A DNA stretch of 64,000 bases from an uncultured Opitutales bacterium. Its GTDB lineage: Bacteria; Verrucomicrobiota; Verrucomicrobiia; Opitutales; Intestinicryptomonadaceae. Within the stretch, counting starts at the first letter, position 1. Each line of letters starts with the position of its first letter. A program made the translations under genes and the position numbers. The notes under the pieces were generated by a model that saw nothing but the letters and a program-made list of their open reading frames with translations, ran no database searches and was not told the DNA's origin. The DNA lies in assembly GCA_900545705.1 (NCBI GenBank), contig URAK01000004.1, forward strand, positions 106,962 to 170,961, in the 5' to 3' direction. Below, in pieces: positions 26,685-34,920 of the stretch.

Positions 26685-28394
26685 TTAGTGTTTTGCTCTG
26701 TTTTGGAGTCTCGCCCTTATTACTATTGCGATTGCGTTTAGCAAAAGGACTATGCCTATAAGGGTTAATACCATTCCGTATTGCACGTGCGACACTCTTT
26801 CCGCCATTTCGTGTTCGGAACAAATATTATAGATGTTCCACGGAAGGGCGGGGGTGGGCTGCGTGAAAATTTCTGAAATCGCGAGGGCAGCACCTGTGCT
26901 TGTCGCGGCGGTAAATATTATTGGGGCGGTTTCTCCGGCTGCTCTGCCCATGGAAATTATTATTCCGGTGAGCATAGATGGCAGGGCTGCCGGAAGAATC
27001 ACTGTCCGTATTGCTTTCCATTTGTTGGCGCCAAGGCTGAGAGCGGCTTCCCTGTAAGAATTTGGCACAGCTTTTAGAGACTCCTCGCAGCTTCTTATGA
27101 TTGTAGGGAGTATCAAAAGCGCCAATGTTATGCAGCCCGCCAACACGCTTTTGCCTTCGGAAATTTTTACGGTGTTTATCAAAAATGCCAATCCGAACAG
27201 CCCGAATACTATCGACGGAACGCCAGCGAGCGTCCCAACGCATATTCTTAAAAGTTCCACCGACTTCCCTCCCTTAGAGTATTCCGAAAAATATATGGAG
27301 GCGGCTATGCCAAGCGGCGCGGCTATTATCATTGAACCAAGCGTCAGGTAAAAAGTGCCCAATATCATCGGCCATATACCGCCGAATATGTTGGAGTCGA
27401 AAGGCTCGTCGAAGAAAAATCCCCAGTATGCGGTCATGTGCGGCTGCAGCATCGCGTCGAAATTTTCTTCTATGTATTCGGCCATTTCCCCGACTTTCGT
27501 CCCTTTGAAAAATTCCGCAGTCTTTACGCGCTTGATGTATTCCGCGCCGCCGCTGTCTTTAGCCTTTACGCTTATTGTAAGGACACTGTCTTCCAGCGCG
27601 GATCTTGCCATATCCATTCGCGTCTGGCCGTATTTTTGCCTTAGCAGATTAACGGCGTCCTTTGACTTTATGTCCGGCTGCCCCAGTAGCTTTACTATGC
27701 CTTCTTTGAAGGTTTTGTACGCCGCGTTCTGTTCTTCAAGTTCCGAAACGACTGCGTCTATGTGCTTTTTTATCCCGGCGCTGGCATTTCTTCTTATCAG
27801 GCTTTTTTGCATGAAATTCAGCTTTTTTATCGAATTTAAATAGGCTACTTCGCGGCGTACTGCGTCGGCGAGCCTCTCGTCTTGCCCCTTCAAAACCTTT
27901 ATAAGCGCAAAGGAGGTTCCGTCTTTCTTTGCGTCGGAGGAGGCCTTGTCGACTTCTCCGATATAGTCCGCCCATATCTTTTCGGATATTTGAGCTATGC
28001 GCTTTCCCCGTTCGGCGCCTTTGAGTTCAAGGCTTGAAAGCAGTTCCTGCGAGTGTTTTTTCATGCTCTCAAAAGCCGCGTCAAACGCGGTGTTTATTTT
28101 TGCATCGAACGCTGTATCCGAGGGGCTTTCGTATTTGCCCATCATTTCGTAGAGCGGCGCCCGTGCTTCGTTCGAGAGCTTTATGCGCTCCTCGTCGGAT
28201 TTTGTCGGGGACCTTCCGAGATTCTCGATGAGAAATTTTTCATGCTCCACAGTAGCGTTGAAAATGACCGCCCCGACGCCGCGGTATACTATCGGCGCAA
28301 GAAACGTCAATATCGCAAGCGCAATCACCGCTAGGGAGGCGTACGCGACGTACGTGAACGATTTGTCCAATATTTTTCTGTATGCAGTTTTCAT
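26685..28394 (-). CDS. pstA: Phosphate ABC transporter permease PstA with a large insert after helix 1
   Basis: A 569-residue permease. Seen: a first helix (VAYASLAVIALAILTFLAPIVY), then about 270 residues of Lys/Glu-rich, largely helical sequence, then the ordinary PstA core (about residues 325-569). The core has the EAA-like loop GANKWKAIRTVILPAALPSMLTG and IFTQPTPALPWNIYN. Typical PstA is about 280-300 residues, so the insert nearly doubles the protein. By topology it should be periplasmic. The start ATG 28394 overlaps the pstC stop as ATGA and an upstream in-frame start at 28436 is less likely. Confidence 0.93.
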   Translation of the reverse strand: MKTAYRKILDKSFTYVAYASLAVIALAILTFLAPIVYRGVGAVIFNATVEHEKFLIENLGRSPTKSDEERIKLSNEARAPLYEMMGKYESPSDTAFDAKINTAFDAAFESMKKHSQELLSSLELKGAERGKRIAQISEKIWADYIGEVDKASSDAKKDGTSFALIKVLKGQDERLADAVRREVAYLNSIKKLNFMQKSLIRRNASAGIKKHIDAVVSELEEQNAAYKTFKEGIVKLLGQPDIKSKDAVNLLRQKYGQTRMDMARSALEDSVLTISVKAKDSGGAEYIKRVKTAEFFKGTKVGEMAEYIEENFDAMLQPHMTAYWGFFFDEPFDSNIFGGIWPMILGTFYLTLGSMIIAAPLGIAASIYFSEYSKGGKSVELLRICVGTLAGVPSIVFGLFGLAFLINTVKISEGKSVLAGCITLALLILPTIIRSCEESLKAVPNSYREAALSLGANKWKAIRTVILPAALPSMLTGIIISMGRAAGETAPIIFTAATSTGAALAISEIFTQPTPALPWNIYNICSEHEMAERVSHVQYGMVLTLIGIVLLLNAIAIVIRARLQNRAKH

Positions 28395-29521
28395 TTCCGT
28401 CTCACATGCAGGCCGGAGCCTATCCATTGGCTGCAAGCATTCAGCATAAGCCCGCCCACGAGCAGGCAGAGGCTCATCGCAAACAGCACATGGTAGCGCT
28501 GCGACCCTGTGCTTTGGTCGGCTTCGCCCATCTCACCCGCGATTGTGGCGGTGAGGGTTCTGACCGGCTCGAGAAAATTGTAAAATGGTTCTGGGATTTT
28601 TAGCGCGTTCCCGCTCGCCATCCAAACAACCATCGTTTCCCCGACTACTCTCATAAGCCCGAGTATCACAGCCACCGCTATTCCGCTTTTTGCGCACGGC
28701 AGCACAACTTTAAAAATAGTCTCGAAGCGCGTGGCTCCGAGCGCGAGAGAGCCTTCGCGCATATCCCTTCCAACGGCCGCGAGCGCGTCTTGGGATATGC
28801 TTATAATTGTGGGGAGTGCCATTATCGCAAGGACTATCGAGGCATTCAGGGCATTTGTGCCGCTCGAAACCTCAATCCCGAGCGCGCTTTTCGCCGCCAT
28901 GCAAACGGCGCCTGCAAAAAGGGCAATCGATATCGCAAATGGCGCGAATTTCGGACTTTTCCCTCTGAATATTTTTTCGTGCAAAAGCTCTCCAACCGGG
29001 AATGCCGCGATAATCGCCATGGGGATTCCGATAACAGCTATTGCGGCTGCAATTAGGGCTCCGCCGTGGTTTTGAAGTACAGGGGCGAACACTACAATCG
29101 CAAAAAATCCGTATGCCACCGACGGGATTGCCGCAAGCAGCTCTACTATTGGCTTAAAAATCTTGGATACGTTTGCGCTTACAATTTCGTTTAGGCATAT
29201 TGCAGTTGTGATGCCGAGCGGAATTGCGACCGCGCACGAGCCTATTGTCACCATCGCAGTCCCGAAGAATATTGCGAGTGCCCCGAAGTGCGGGTCGGCC
29301 TGCGACGGGCTCCAATCTGTGCTTGTGAAAAATTCGAATGTTCTGCCGAGGTCCGAGAAGAACGGGAGCGCCTCAACCGTTATAAAAAATATTATGAAGA
29401 CTACTGCTATTGTCGGGATAGCGGTTATGCAAAAGAGCAGGCTTCGCCCAAATTTGTCCAGAAACGCTTTCAGCGCGCTGTTGCGCCTGTCGAGAATAAG
29501 GGAGTTTTTTTTCGGACTCAT
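28391..29521 (-). CDS. pstC: Phosphate ABC transporter permease PstC
   Basis: A 376-residue permease. Seen: an N-terminal helix (FCITAIPTIAVVFIIFFITVEALPFF), an Ala/Val-rich core, GIPMAIIAAFPVGELL, and the ABC-coupling loop LALGATRFETIFKVVLPCAKSGI. It is the first gene after the pstS terminator, with its own candidate Pho box 83 bases upstream, so it can be transcribed both by read-through and from its own promoter. Confidence 0.96.
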   Translation of the reverse strand: MSPKKNSLILDRRNSALKAFLDKFGRSLLFCITAIPTIAVVFIIFFITVEALPFFSDLGRTFEFFTSTDWSPSQADPHFGALAIFFGTAMVTIGSCAVAIPLGITTAICLNEIVSANVSKIFKPIVELLAAIPSVAYGFFAIVVFAPVLQNHGGALIAAAIAVIGIPMAIIAAFPVGELLHEKIFRGKSPKFAPFAISIALFAGAVCMAAKSALGIEVSSGTNALNASIVLAIMALPTIISISQDALAAVGRDMREGSLALGATRFETIFKVVLPCAKSGIAVAVILGLMRVVGETMVVWMASGNALKIPEPFYNFLEPVRTLTATIAGEMGEADQSTGSQRYHVLFAMSLCLLVGGLMLNACSQWIGSGLHVRRK

Positions 29522-29603
29522 CTTATATTTTCTATTTGCCGAGGGAGATATTCCTCCCGGCTTGTTTTCGATTTAAAATTCGCCCGCATATTAATAAAAC
29601 ATT

Positions 29604-29641
29604 GTTAGATGAATATCGTTTGGGAGTTAGAATTTTGTTAG
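29604..29641 (-). promoter_or_regulatory. Candidate Pho box and promoter of pstC
   Basis: On the minus strand CTAAC occurs at plus 29637-29641, 29626-29630 and 29604-29608, that is with 11- and 22-bp spacing. A TAATAT element follows the last box after 10 bases. The same arrangement precedes the porin gene. PhoB boxes in other bacteria are 11-bp direct repeats ending 10-11 bases before the -10, so position and geometry fit. Confidence 0.7.
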
Positions 29642-29735
29642 TTTTGCGCCGCAATTCACTCTCCGTTTTTATGAATTCTTGCCCGCTTTCCCGGCTCAGG
29701 AGCCGATTCCAGTCCGTTGTGGCGGTACACAGGCC

Positions 29736-29758
29736 AAAAAAAGCCCGCCTAAGCGGGC
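29736..29758 (-). terminator. Hairpin terminator/attenuator between pstS and pstC
   Basis: GCCCGC and GCGGGC arms around CTAA. Extended on the minus strand, the stem is followed by seven T. T-rich sequence lies on both sides. It sits 25 bases after the pstS stop, a place suited to making more pstS than pstCAB message. Confidence 0.88.
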
Positions 29759-29782
29759 CTTTCTTTTTTTGCGCAAACTTTA

Positions 29783-30616
29783 TTATTCGCAAACGGGTAT
29801 GTATCCGAGGTCCGATATTATCTCGCGCCCCTCACCGCTTAAATGAAGGGTGACGAAATTAAATATGTCGCCCCCCATTTTCGGGTATCCGTTCGTGAAC
29901 ATAAAAAGCGGCCTTGCAATCGGGTATTTGCCGCTTGTGATGCTCTTGGCGTTTGGCAGTATGCCCTCGACAGAAAGCGGCTTTACGGTGTCGTCGACAA
30001 ATCCGAGGCCGACGTAGGCGATGGCGTCTTTTGTCGTGTTCACGCGGGTTCTCGCTTGTCCGTTGGAGCCTACATATTCGGCGTCTTTGACAATCTTCGC
30101 CTTTTTGAGGACGAGCTCGTTGAACGTCTCGTAAGTCCCGCTGTTTGTGTCGCGCGATACGACGACAATCTTTGCGTCGTCGCCGCCAAGCTGTTTCCAG
30201 TTGGTGATTTTGCCCGTGTATATGGCGGCAATGTCGGACATTGTGAGGGAGCGGATTTTATTTTTCGGGTTCACAATTACGGCAAGACCGTCGAATGCCA
30301 CGACGTGCGCCACGGGAAGAACTCCGTTTGCGACGCAACTTTTAAACTCCGAGTCCTTCATGAAGCGCGAGAGGTTCGCGATGTTGCATGCCTTGTTTAT
30401 AAGGCTCTTTACGCCGTTTCCGCTGCCGGATTCGCTGATTGTTATGTTTACGTCCGGGTGGCTTTCCTTGTAAAATTCGGCAAATGCTTTTGCTATCGGG
30501 CCGACTGTCGTCGAGCCGTCTATAATTATATTTTCCCCGGCGAGGGCGCTTTGCGCCGGGCCAAGCATTAGGGCGGCGAATATTGTAGCCGCTATTTTCA
30601 GTGCGATATTTTTCAT
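29783..30616 (-). CDS. pstS: Periplasmic phosphate-binding protein PstS
   Basis: A 277-residue solute-binding protein that delivers phosphate to PstCA. Seen: a signal peptide (about residues 1-26, ending ALA), the first phosphate loop IDGSTTVGPIAKAF, SESGSGNGVKSLINKACNIANLSR, and the third loop VVSRDTNSGTYETF. It lies 21 bases after the porin gene and is therefore probably driven by the porin promoter. Confidence 0.96.
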   Translation of the reverse strand: MKNIALKIAATIFAALMLGPAQSALAGENIIIDGSTTVGPIAKAFAEFYKESHPDVNITISESGSGNGVKSLINKACNIANLSRFMKDSEFKSCVANGVLPVAHVVAFDGLAVIVNPKNKIRSLTMSDIAAIYTGKITNWKQLGGDDAKIVVVSRDTNSGTYETFNELVLKKAKIVKDAEYVGSNGQARTRVNTTKDAIAYVGLGFVDDTVKPLSVEGILPNAKSITSGKYPIARPLFMFTNGYPKMGGDIFNFVTLHLSGEGREIISDLGYIPVCE

Positions 30617-30637
30617 TTTTTTCCTTATGTTCTGCTT

Positions 30638-31897
30638 TTAAAACAATACCTGCATTTGGGCTCTCACCGCGTTTGCAACCGCGCTTTGCACGGCCGAAGA
30701 GTCCGTCGGGGAACCCTCAAGCTTGGCGTATTCGTAGCCGATTTGGAATTTGAGGGCGTTGCCGTTTATGTACCAGTTTAAGCCTGCGTAAATGCTTTGA
30801 CCGCGGTCGAAACTCGTCTCGCCGTAGGCGTTGCGGACTCCGTCGCTGACTTTTATCCCTCTGCCGTCTGTGTCTATCCAGCTGTATCTTACAGTCGGGG
30901 CGATGGCGCCGAATTCTCCGATGTCGAATTTATATTCTATGCCGACATTTACACCCATGGGGGTTGCGTCCTGCGCGTAATTGTTCTTGGCGTCCTCCAT
31001 GTTGGCCATCAAAAATTCGCTCCAAAGGCTGAATCCGTAGGCGGAGAGTTTTACGTAGGGGTTGAGGCCTATTATATATCCTCCGCGTTCGCCCGCCGTT
31101 CCCGCGACGTTCGTATCGTTTGTGTATGCGGCGTTTACGCCAGCCTGAAAGGACACTGCGTCCGCAATCTTTCCGGAATAGGAGACGTTTGCCGCGTAGA
31201 GCAGGCCGTCCTGCGCGCCGTCGGGAATCGAGGCCGGATTGTTGTTGTAGGAGTTTGTGATAGACAGACCGTATTGAAGGCCGTCAACCGGCGTTTCGCC
31301 CTCCCAGTAAAGCCCCGTGTGGCGCCCTCCAAGGCCGAGCCTTCTTCCGTTGTTGCCTTCGGAAAAATAGCGGGAGGCAAGCGAGCGCTCGATGCTCAGA
31401 AGCTTCGATGCCGACGTGTATTCCTCAAGATTGAACTTTATTTTTTTATAGCCGATGTCGGCGGTCCCGCTTAGAAACTCCCCGTCATACTTCTTGGTGA
31501 TGTACGCGTATTCCAGATAGTTTGCGTCCGACCTGCAAAAGTCTGCGATTACGGTCGCGGACCAGCCTGAACCGAGATCTGCGTTCATTCCGAGAAATAT
31601 TCTGCGCATGAGAAAATCGCTCTTTGTGCCGAGCTCGTTTTTTACCCCGCCAACAGTTTCGTCGGTGGTTATGTTTTCGTATTGCGTTTGGACTCTGCCG
31701 ATTAGCTTGACGGATTTAGTCGTCTTTTCCTTCGGGGTGACCATCACCGACTTCTTGGAGACCGAGTCGGCCTCTTGTCTGGTAATGACGCCCTTTGATA
31801 CCAACAGGTCAAGCGTCGCCTTGTCTTGGCCGTGAGAGACTGCGGAAGATACCCCGAGAATCGCGGCGGTTAGTGCCAATGTGAATTTATATTTCAT
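30638..31897 (-). CDS. Phosphate-selective porin O/P-like outer-membrane protein
   Basis: A 419-residue outer-membrane beta-barrel. Seen: a signal peptide (about residues 1-23), a short N-terminal coiled segment (KATLDLLVSKGVITRQEAD) as in OprP/OprO-family porins, KSVKLIGRVQTQYENI at the barrel start, many alternating strands, and a C-terminal strand ending in Phe (RAQMQVLF). Phosphate selectivity is inferred from family and from its place as first gene before pstS behind a candidate Pho box. Confidence 0.88.
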   Translation of the reverse strand: MKYKFTLALTAAILGVSSAVSHGQDKATLDLLVSKGVITRQEADSVSKKSVMVTPKEKTTKSVKLIGRVQTQYENITTDETVGGVKNELGTKSDFLMRRIFLGMNADLGSGWSATVIADFCRSDANYLEYAYITKKYDGEFLSGTADIGYKKIKFNLEEYTSASKLLSIERSLASRYFSEGNNGRRLGLGGRHTGLYWEGETPVDGLQYGLSITNSYNNNPASIPDGAQDGLLYAANVSYSGKIADAVSFQAGVNAAYTNDTNVAGTAGERGGYIIGLNPYVKLSAYGFSLWSEFLMANMEDAKNNYAQDATPMGVNVGIEYKFDIGEFGAIAPTVRYSWIDTDGRGIKVSDGVRNAYGETSFDRGQSIYAGLNWYINGNALKFQIGYEYAKLEGSPTDSSAVQSAVANAVRAQMQVLF

Positions 31898-32025
31898 ATT
31901 ATTGTTTGTGGTTCTATGCCGATTTTTCCCAATCGACGCCGCGAATCTTCACACAAAAATATTTTGTTTCGATTAGCTCTCTGTTTGGTTTGGAATAGTT
32001 TTCTCCGCCTTTATATCCGATTTTT

Positions 32026-32063
32026 GTTAGCCCATTGCAAAGCCCCCGTTAGAAGTTTGTTAG
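32026..32063 (-). promoter_or_regulatory. Candidate Pho box in the porin-pstS / phoRB divergent region
   Basis: On the minus strand CTAAC occurs at plus 32059-32063, 32048-32052 and 32026-32030 (11- and 22-bp steps), and TATAAA follows the last box after 10 bases. This is the same layout as at 29604-29641. phoR starts 64 bases away on the other side, so the box could also serve phoRB autoregulation. Confidence 0.72.
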
Positions 32064-32127
32064 GGCGAAAAACTTTGTTGACCTCCGCAAATTAAAATCC
32101 CACTTTTGTGCGAGTTATAAAAAAAAT

Positions 32128-33888
32128 ATGATAATAACATCGTCCGCAAAAGGGTTATTTTACAAGCTGTTTTCGGGCACGGTTGTGCTTGGAATCGCAA
32201 TAATATCGGCGTGCGCGTTTGTGTCGTACTCCATAATCGACAAGGCGTATATCAAAAATGTCCAGAGGACGCTTTCTGACTCGGCAGACTTCGTCTCCAA
32301 GCTTCTGTCGGAGAATATGCCGGAGAAGGAGCTTCATAGAATATGCCAGTCGTACTCTAAAAATGCCGGCATAAGGACAACGATAGTCGACTCCAAAGGG
32401 GAGGTTCTTCTCGATACGGATTTCGACGAGGCAAACATGTCCAACCACTCTGCCCGCAGGGAAATTTCCTCGGCATTCCTCGGGGAGCGCAAATTCATAA
32501 CCCGATATTCGGGCACTCTCAACAAACAGATGATGTATATCGCAATACCCGCAGGAGAAAAAGTTGACGGACAATATAAGTATTGCGTAAGGCAGTCCAT
32601 ACCGATTTCCAGCATCAACGACGTCGAAAACGTCATACTTGGAGAAATCGCCGTGTTTATGGCAATAGCGCTGGTGTTCGCGTTTGCGCTGTCGTATATG
32701 CTGGCGCGAAAAATATCTGCGCCAATACGCCAGCTTACCGACATTGCTTCAAAACTGGCGAAGGAAAATTTCGAGATTGCAATTCCATCGTACGACATAG
32801 CCGAGGTTCAGACGCTGGCCAAAACTTTTGACGACATGGCAAAAGTAATAAGAGACAAGATACGCTCGCTCAAAAAACGCAACCTCGAGCTCGACGAAAT
32901 TTTCGCGAACATGGACGAAAGCGTTTTTATATGCTCCAAAGACGGGCGCGTGCGCAGATTTAACCGCTCGTGCGCGGAGCTGTTTAACATCGACAAGGAC
33001 ATTGAATCCCTGGTGGCGGAGGCGGCTTTTAGAAATAGCGCGATATTGGCGGCAATAGACAAAGTTTTTGAGTCGGGCGCATGCGAAACCGAAATATGCA
33101 TAGATTCCGACAAAACATACCAGTTTGTAGGGAACGTCCTTCCGTACGAGTCCAAAACTCCGCGCGCGCTTATCGTAATGCGCGATATCTCCATGCAGAA
33201 GAAAAACGAGTCCCTGCGCAAGGAATTTGTGGCGAGCGTTTCACACGAATTAAAAACCCCGATAACCTCTATAAAAATGGCGGCTGAAACAGTGCTTGAA
33301 TCATGCGAGGTCGGGGACAAGCAGGCGGTCCATTTTTTGGAGGTCATATTGAGGGAGTCGGAGAGAATGAACCTTTTGGTGAACGATATGCTGCTTCTTT
33401 CGAGGATTGAATTCAACCAGATGTTCGGCACCGAGACGTTTGAAAAGGTCGAGTTAAAGCCCCTCATATCCGAAGCCGTCGCAATCTACGAGACGGAGGG
33501 CAAAAAGCGCGGCGATGAAATAACCGTAAAGTGCCCCGACGGTTTAAGCGTAAACGGAAGCTATACTCTGCTTCAGATGGCAGTCGGGAATTTGATATCG
33601 AACGCCATAAGCCACGCTGGCGACGGAGTGAAGATAGAAATAGAAGCTGCGCCCAAGGACGACGGCGGCGCATTGATAACGGTTTCCGACAACGGAAAGG
33701 GCATACCGCCGGAGGATTTGCCGAGAGTATTTGAAAGGTTTTACCGCGTGGACAAAGGCCGCGCGAGAAACAGTGGCGGCACGGGGCTCGGCTTGGCGAT
33801 AGTAAAGCATATCGCCATGCTGCACGGTGGCAGCGCAAACGCCCAAAGCGATCTCGGCAAGGGAACAAAATTTACAATATCGCTATGA
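32128..33888 (+). CDS. phoR: Phosphate sensor histidine kinase PhoR
   Basis: A 586-residue membrane kinase. Seen in order: TM1 (about residues 12-32), a periplasmic domain of about 140 residues, TM2 (about 172-192), HAMP (ISAPIRQLTDIASKLAKEN), and a PAS domain starting ELDEIFANMDESVFICSKDG. A HisKA domain with ASVSHELKTPITSIKMAAE follows (phospho-acceptor His373), then a HATPase domain with DNGKGIPPEDLPRVFERFYR and GTGLGLAIVKHI. It is coupled to phoB by an ATGA overlap and divergent from porin-pst. The large periplasmic domain is more than E. coli PhoR has and resembles PhoR of Gram-positives and other phyla. Confidence 0.93.
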   Translation: MIITSSAKGLFYKLFSGTVVLGIAIISACAFVSYSIIDKAYIKNVQRTLSDSADFVSKLLSENMPEKELHRICQSYSKNAGIRTTIVDSKGEVLLDTDFDEANMSNHSARREISSAFLGERKFITRYSGTLNKQMMYIAIPAGEKVDGQYKYCVRQSIPISSINDVENVILGEIAVFMAIALVFAFALSYMLARKISAPIRQLTDIASKLAKENFEIAIPSYDIAEVQTLAKTFDDMAKVIRDKIRSLKKRNLELDEIFANMDESVFICSKDGRVRRFNRSCAELFNIDKDIESLVAEAAFRNSAILAAIDKVFESGACETEICIDSDKTYQFVGNVLPYESKTPRALIVMRDISMQKKNESLRKEFVASVSHELKTPITSIKMAAETVLESCEVGDKQAVHFLEVILRESERMNLLVNDMLLLSRIEFNQMFGTETFEKVELKPLISEAVAIYETEGKKRGDEITVKCPDGLSVNGSYTLLQMAVGNLISNAISHAGDGVKIEIEAAPKDDGGALITVSDNGKGIPPEDLPRVFERFYRVDKGRARNSGGTGLGLAIVKHIAMLHGGSANAQSDLGKGTKFTISL

Positions 33889-34574
33889 CAAAAGAAAACA
33901 TACTAATTGTTGAGGACGAAGACTCCATCGCCGAATTGATAGCCTTCAACCTTAAAAAGAACGGGTACGAAACGCGCCGCGTCGATTCCGGAGAAAAAGC
34001 GATGGATCTCCTGCTCGGCGGCTGGACGTGCGACTTAATCTTGCTCGACTTGATGCTCGCGGGAATGGACGGCCTCGATTTTTGCAGGAAGCTCAGGCAG
34101 ACGGAGCGCTTTGCCCGAATACCTGTAATAATTTTAACGGCGCGCAGCGAGGAGTCGGACGTAGTAAGCGGGCTTGAATTCGGCGCAAACGACTACATAA
34201 CAAAACCGTTTAGCCCGAGGATATTAATCGCGAGAATCAGGGCGCAGTTGCGCAACCGCAATCAAGAGGATACGAAGGCGGATTCGTTGGAGTATATCGG
34301 AATCAAACTCGACAGGACATTCCACGAAGTTTTGATAGACGGCAAGCCCGCAACTCTGACTGCAAACGAATTTTCCATACTCGATTTATTTATGTCTTCG
34401 CCCGGAAGAGTCTTTTCGCGCGATGCCATTATCACCGCCCTGCACGGCGACGGATACCCAGTGACAGACAGGGCAGTGGACGTGTCAATCGTAAATCTTC
34501 GCAAAAAGCTCGGCGATAAGGCGGCTTACATAGAGACTGTACGCGGGGTTGGCTACAAGATGAAAAAAATTTGA
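33885..34574 (+). CDS. phoB: Phosphate response regulator PhoB (OmpR family)
   Basis: A 229-residue regulator. Seen: receiver domain with the acidic pair VEDED, phospho-acceptor Asp55 in LILLDLMLAGMDG, Thr in ILTARS, Lys in TKPFSPR, then a winged-helix DNA-binding domain (about residues 130-229) with LTANEFSILDLFMSSPGRVFSR and a recognition helix segment VTDRAVDVSIVNLRKKL. It should bind the CTAAC boxes nearby. Confidence 0.93.
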   Translation: MTKENILIVEDEDSIAELIAFNLKKNGYETRRVDSGEKAMDLLLGGWTCDLILLDLMLAGMDGLDFCRKLRQTERFARIPVIILTARSEESDVVSGLEFGANDYITKPFSPRILIARIRAQLRNRNQEDTKADSLEYIGIKLDRTFHEVLIDGKPATLTANEFSILDLFMSSPGRVFSRDAIITALHGDGYPVTDRAVDVSIVNLRKKLGDKAAYIETVRGVGYKMKKI

Positions 34575-34876
34575 TATTTTCTTCTTAAAAATATTATTGG
34601 CGTAGCCGAAATTGCAATATAGTCGCGGGATTTTTTGTCTTGCGGCTTTTTTTTTGCGCGTGATTTTTTATGGGTATTGCGGATTTTTTTTCGGATTTTT
34701 TTTCGGAGAGTTTTTTCTTTCTTTGCCATAATTGTCCAAAAACGGCTTAGAGAAAAAATTGCCGGCAGCTGCTTATTATTCGCGCTCATGGAATGCCGCC
34801 ATTTTCATAAAAATTGAATAGGGCCATACTTTTCCGCATTAAAAACGGCATAGCCAAAAATATTGAGACAAAAAAA
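34575..34876. other. Convergent spacer after phoB
   Basis: AT-rich spacer between convergent phoB and hppA with poly-T and poly-A runs. I see no gene. The shared terminator at its right end closes both transcripts. Confidence 0.5.
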
Positions 34877-34910
34877 ACGCGCGCCAACGGCGCGCGCTTT
34901 TTTAAACTTA
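34877..34910 (-). terminator. Bidirectional terminator between phoB and hppA
   Basis: Arms CGCGCGCC and GGCGCGCG with a 3-base loop. The plus strand continues with a T-run and the minus strand with eight T. It lies just after the hppA stop. Confidence 0.88.
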
Positions 34911-34920
34911 AATCGGCTTA

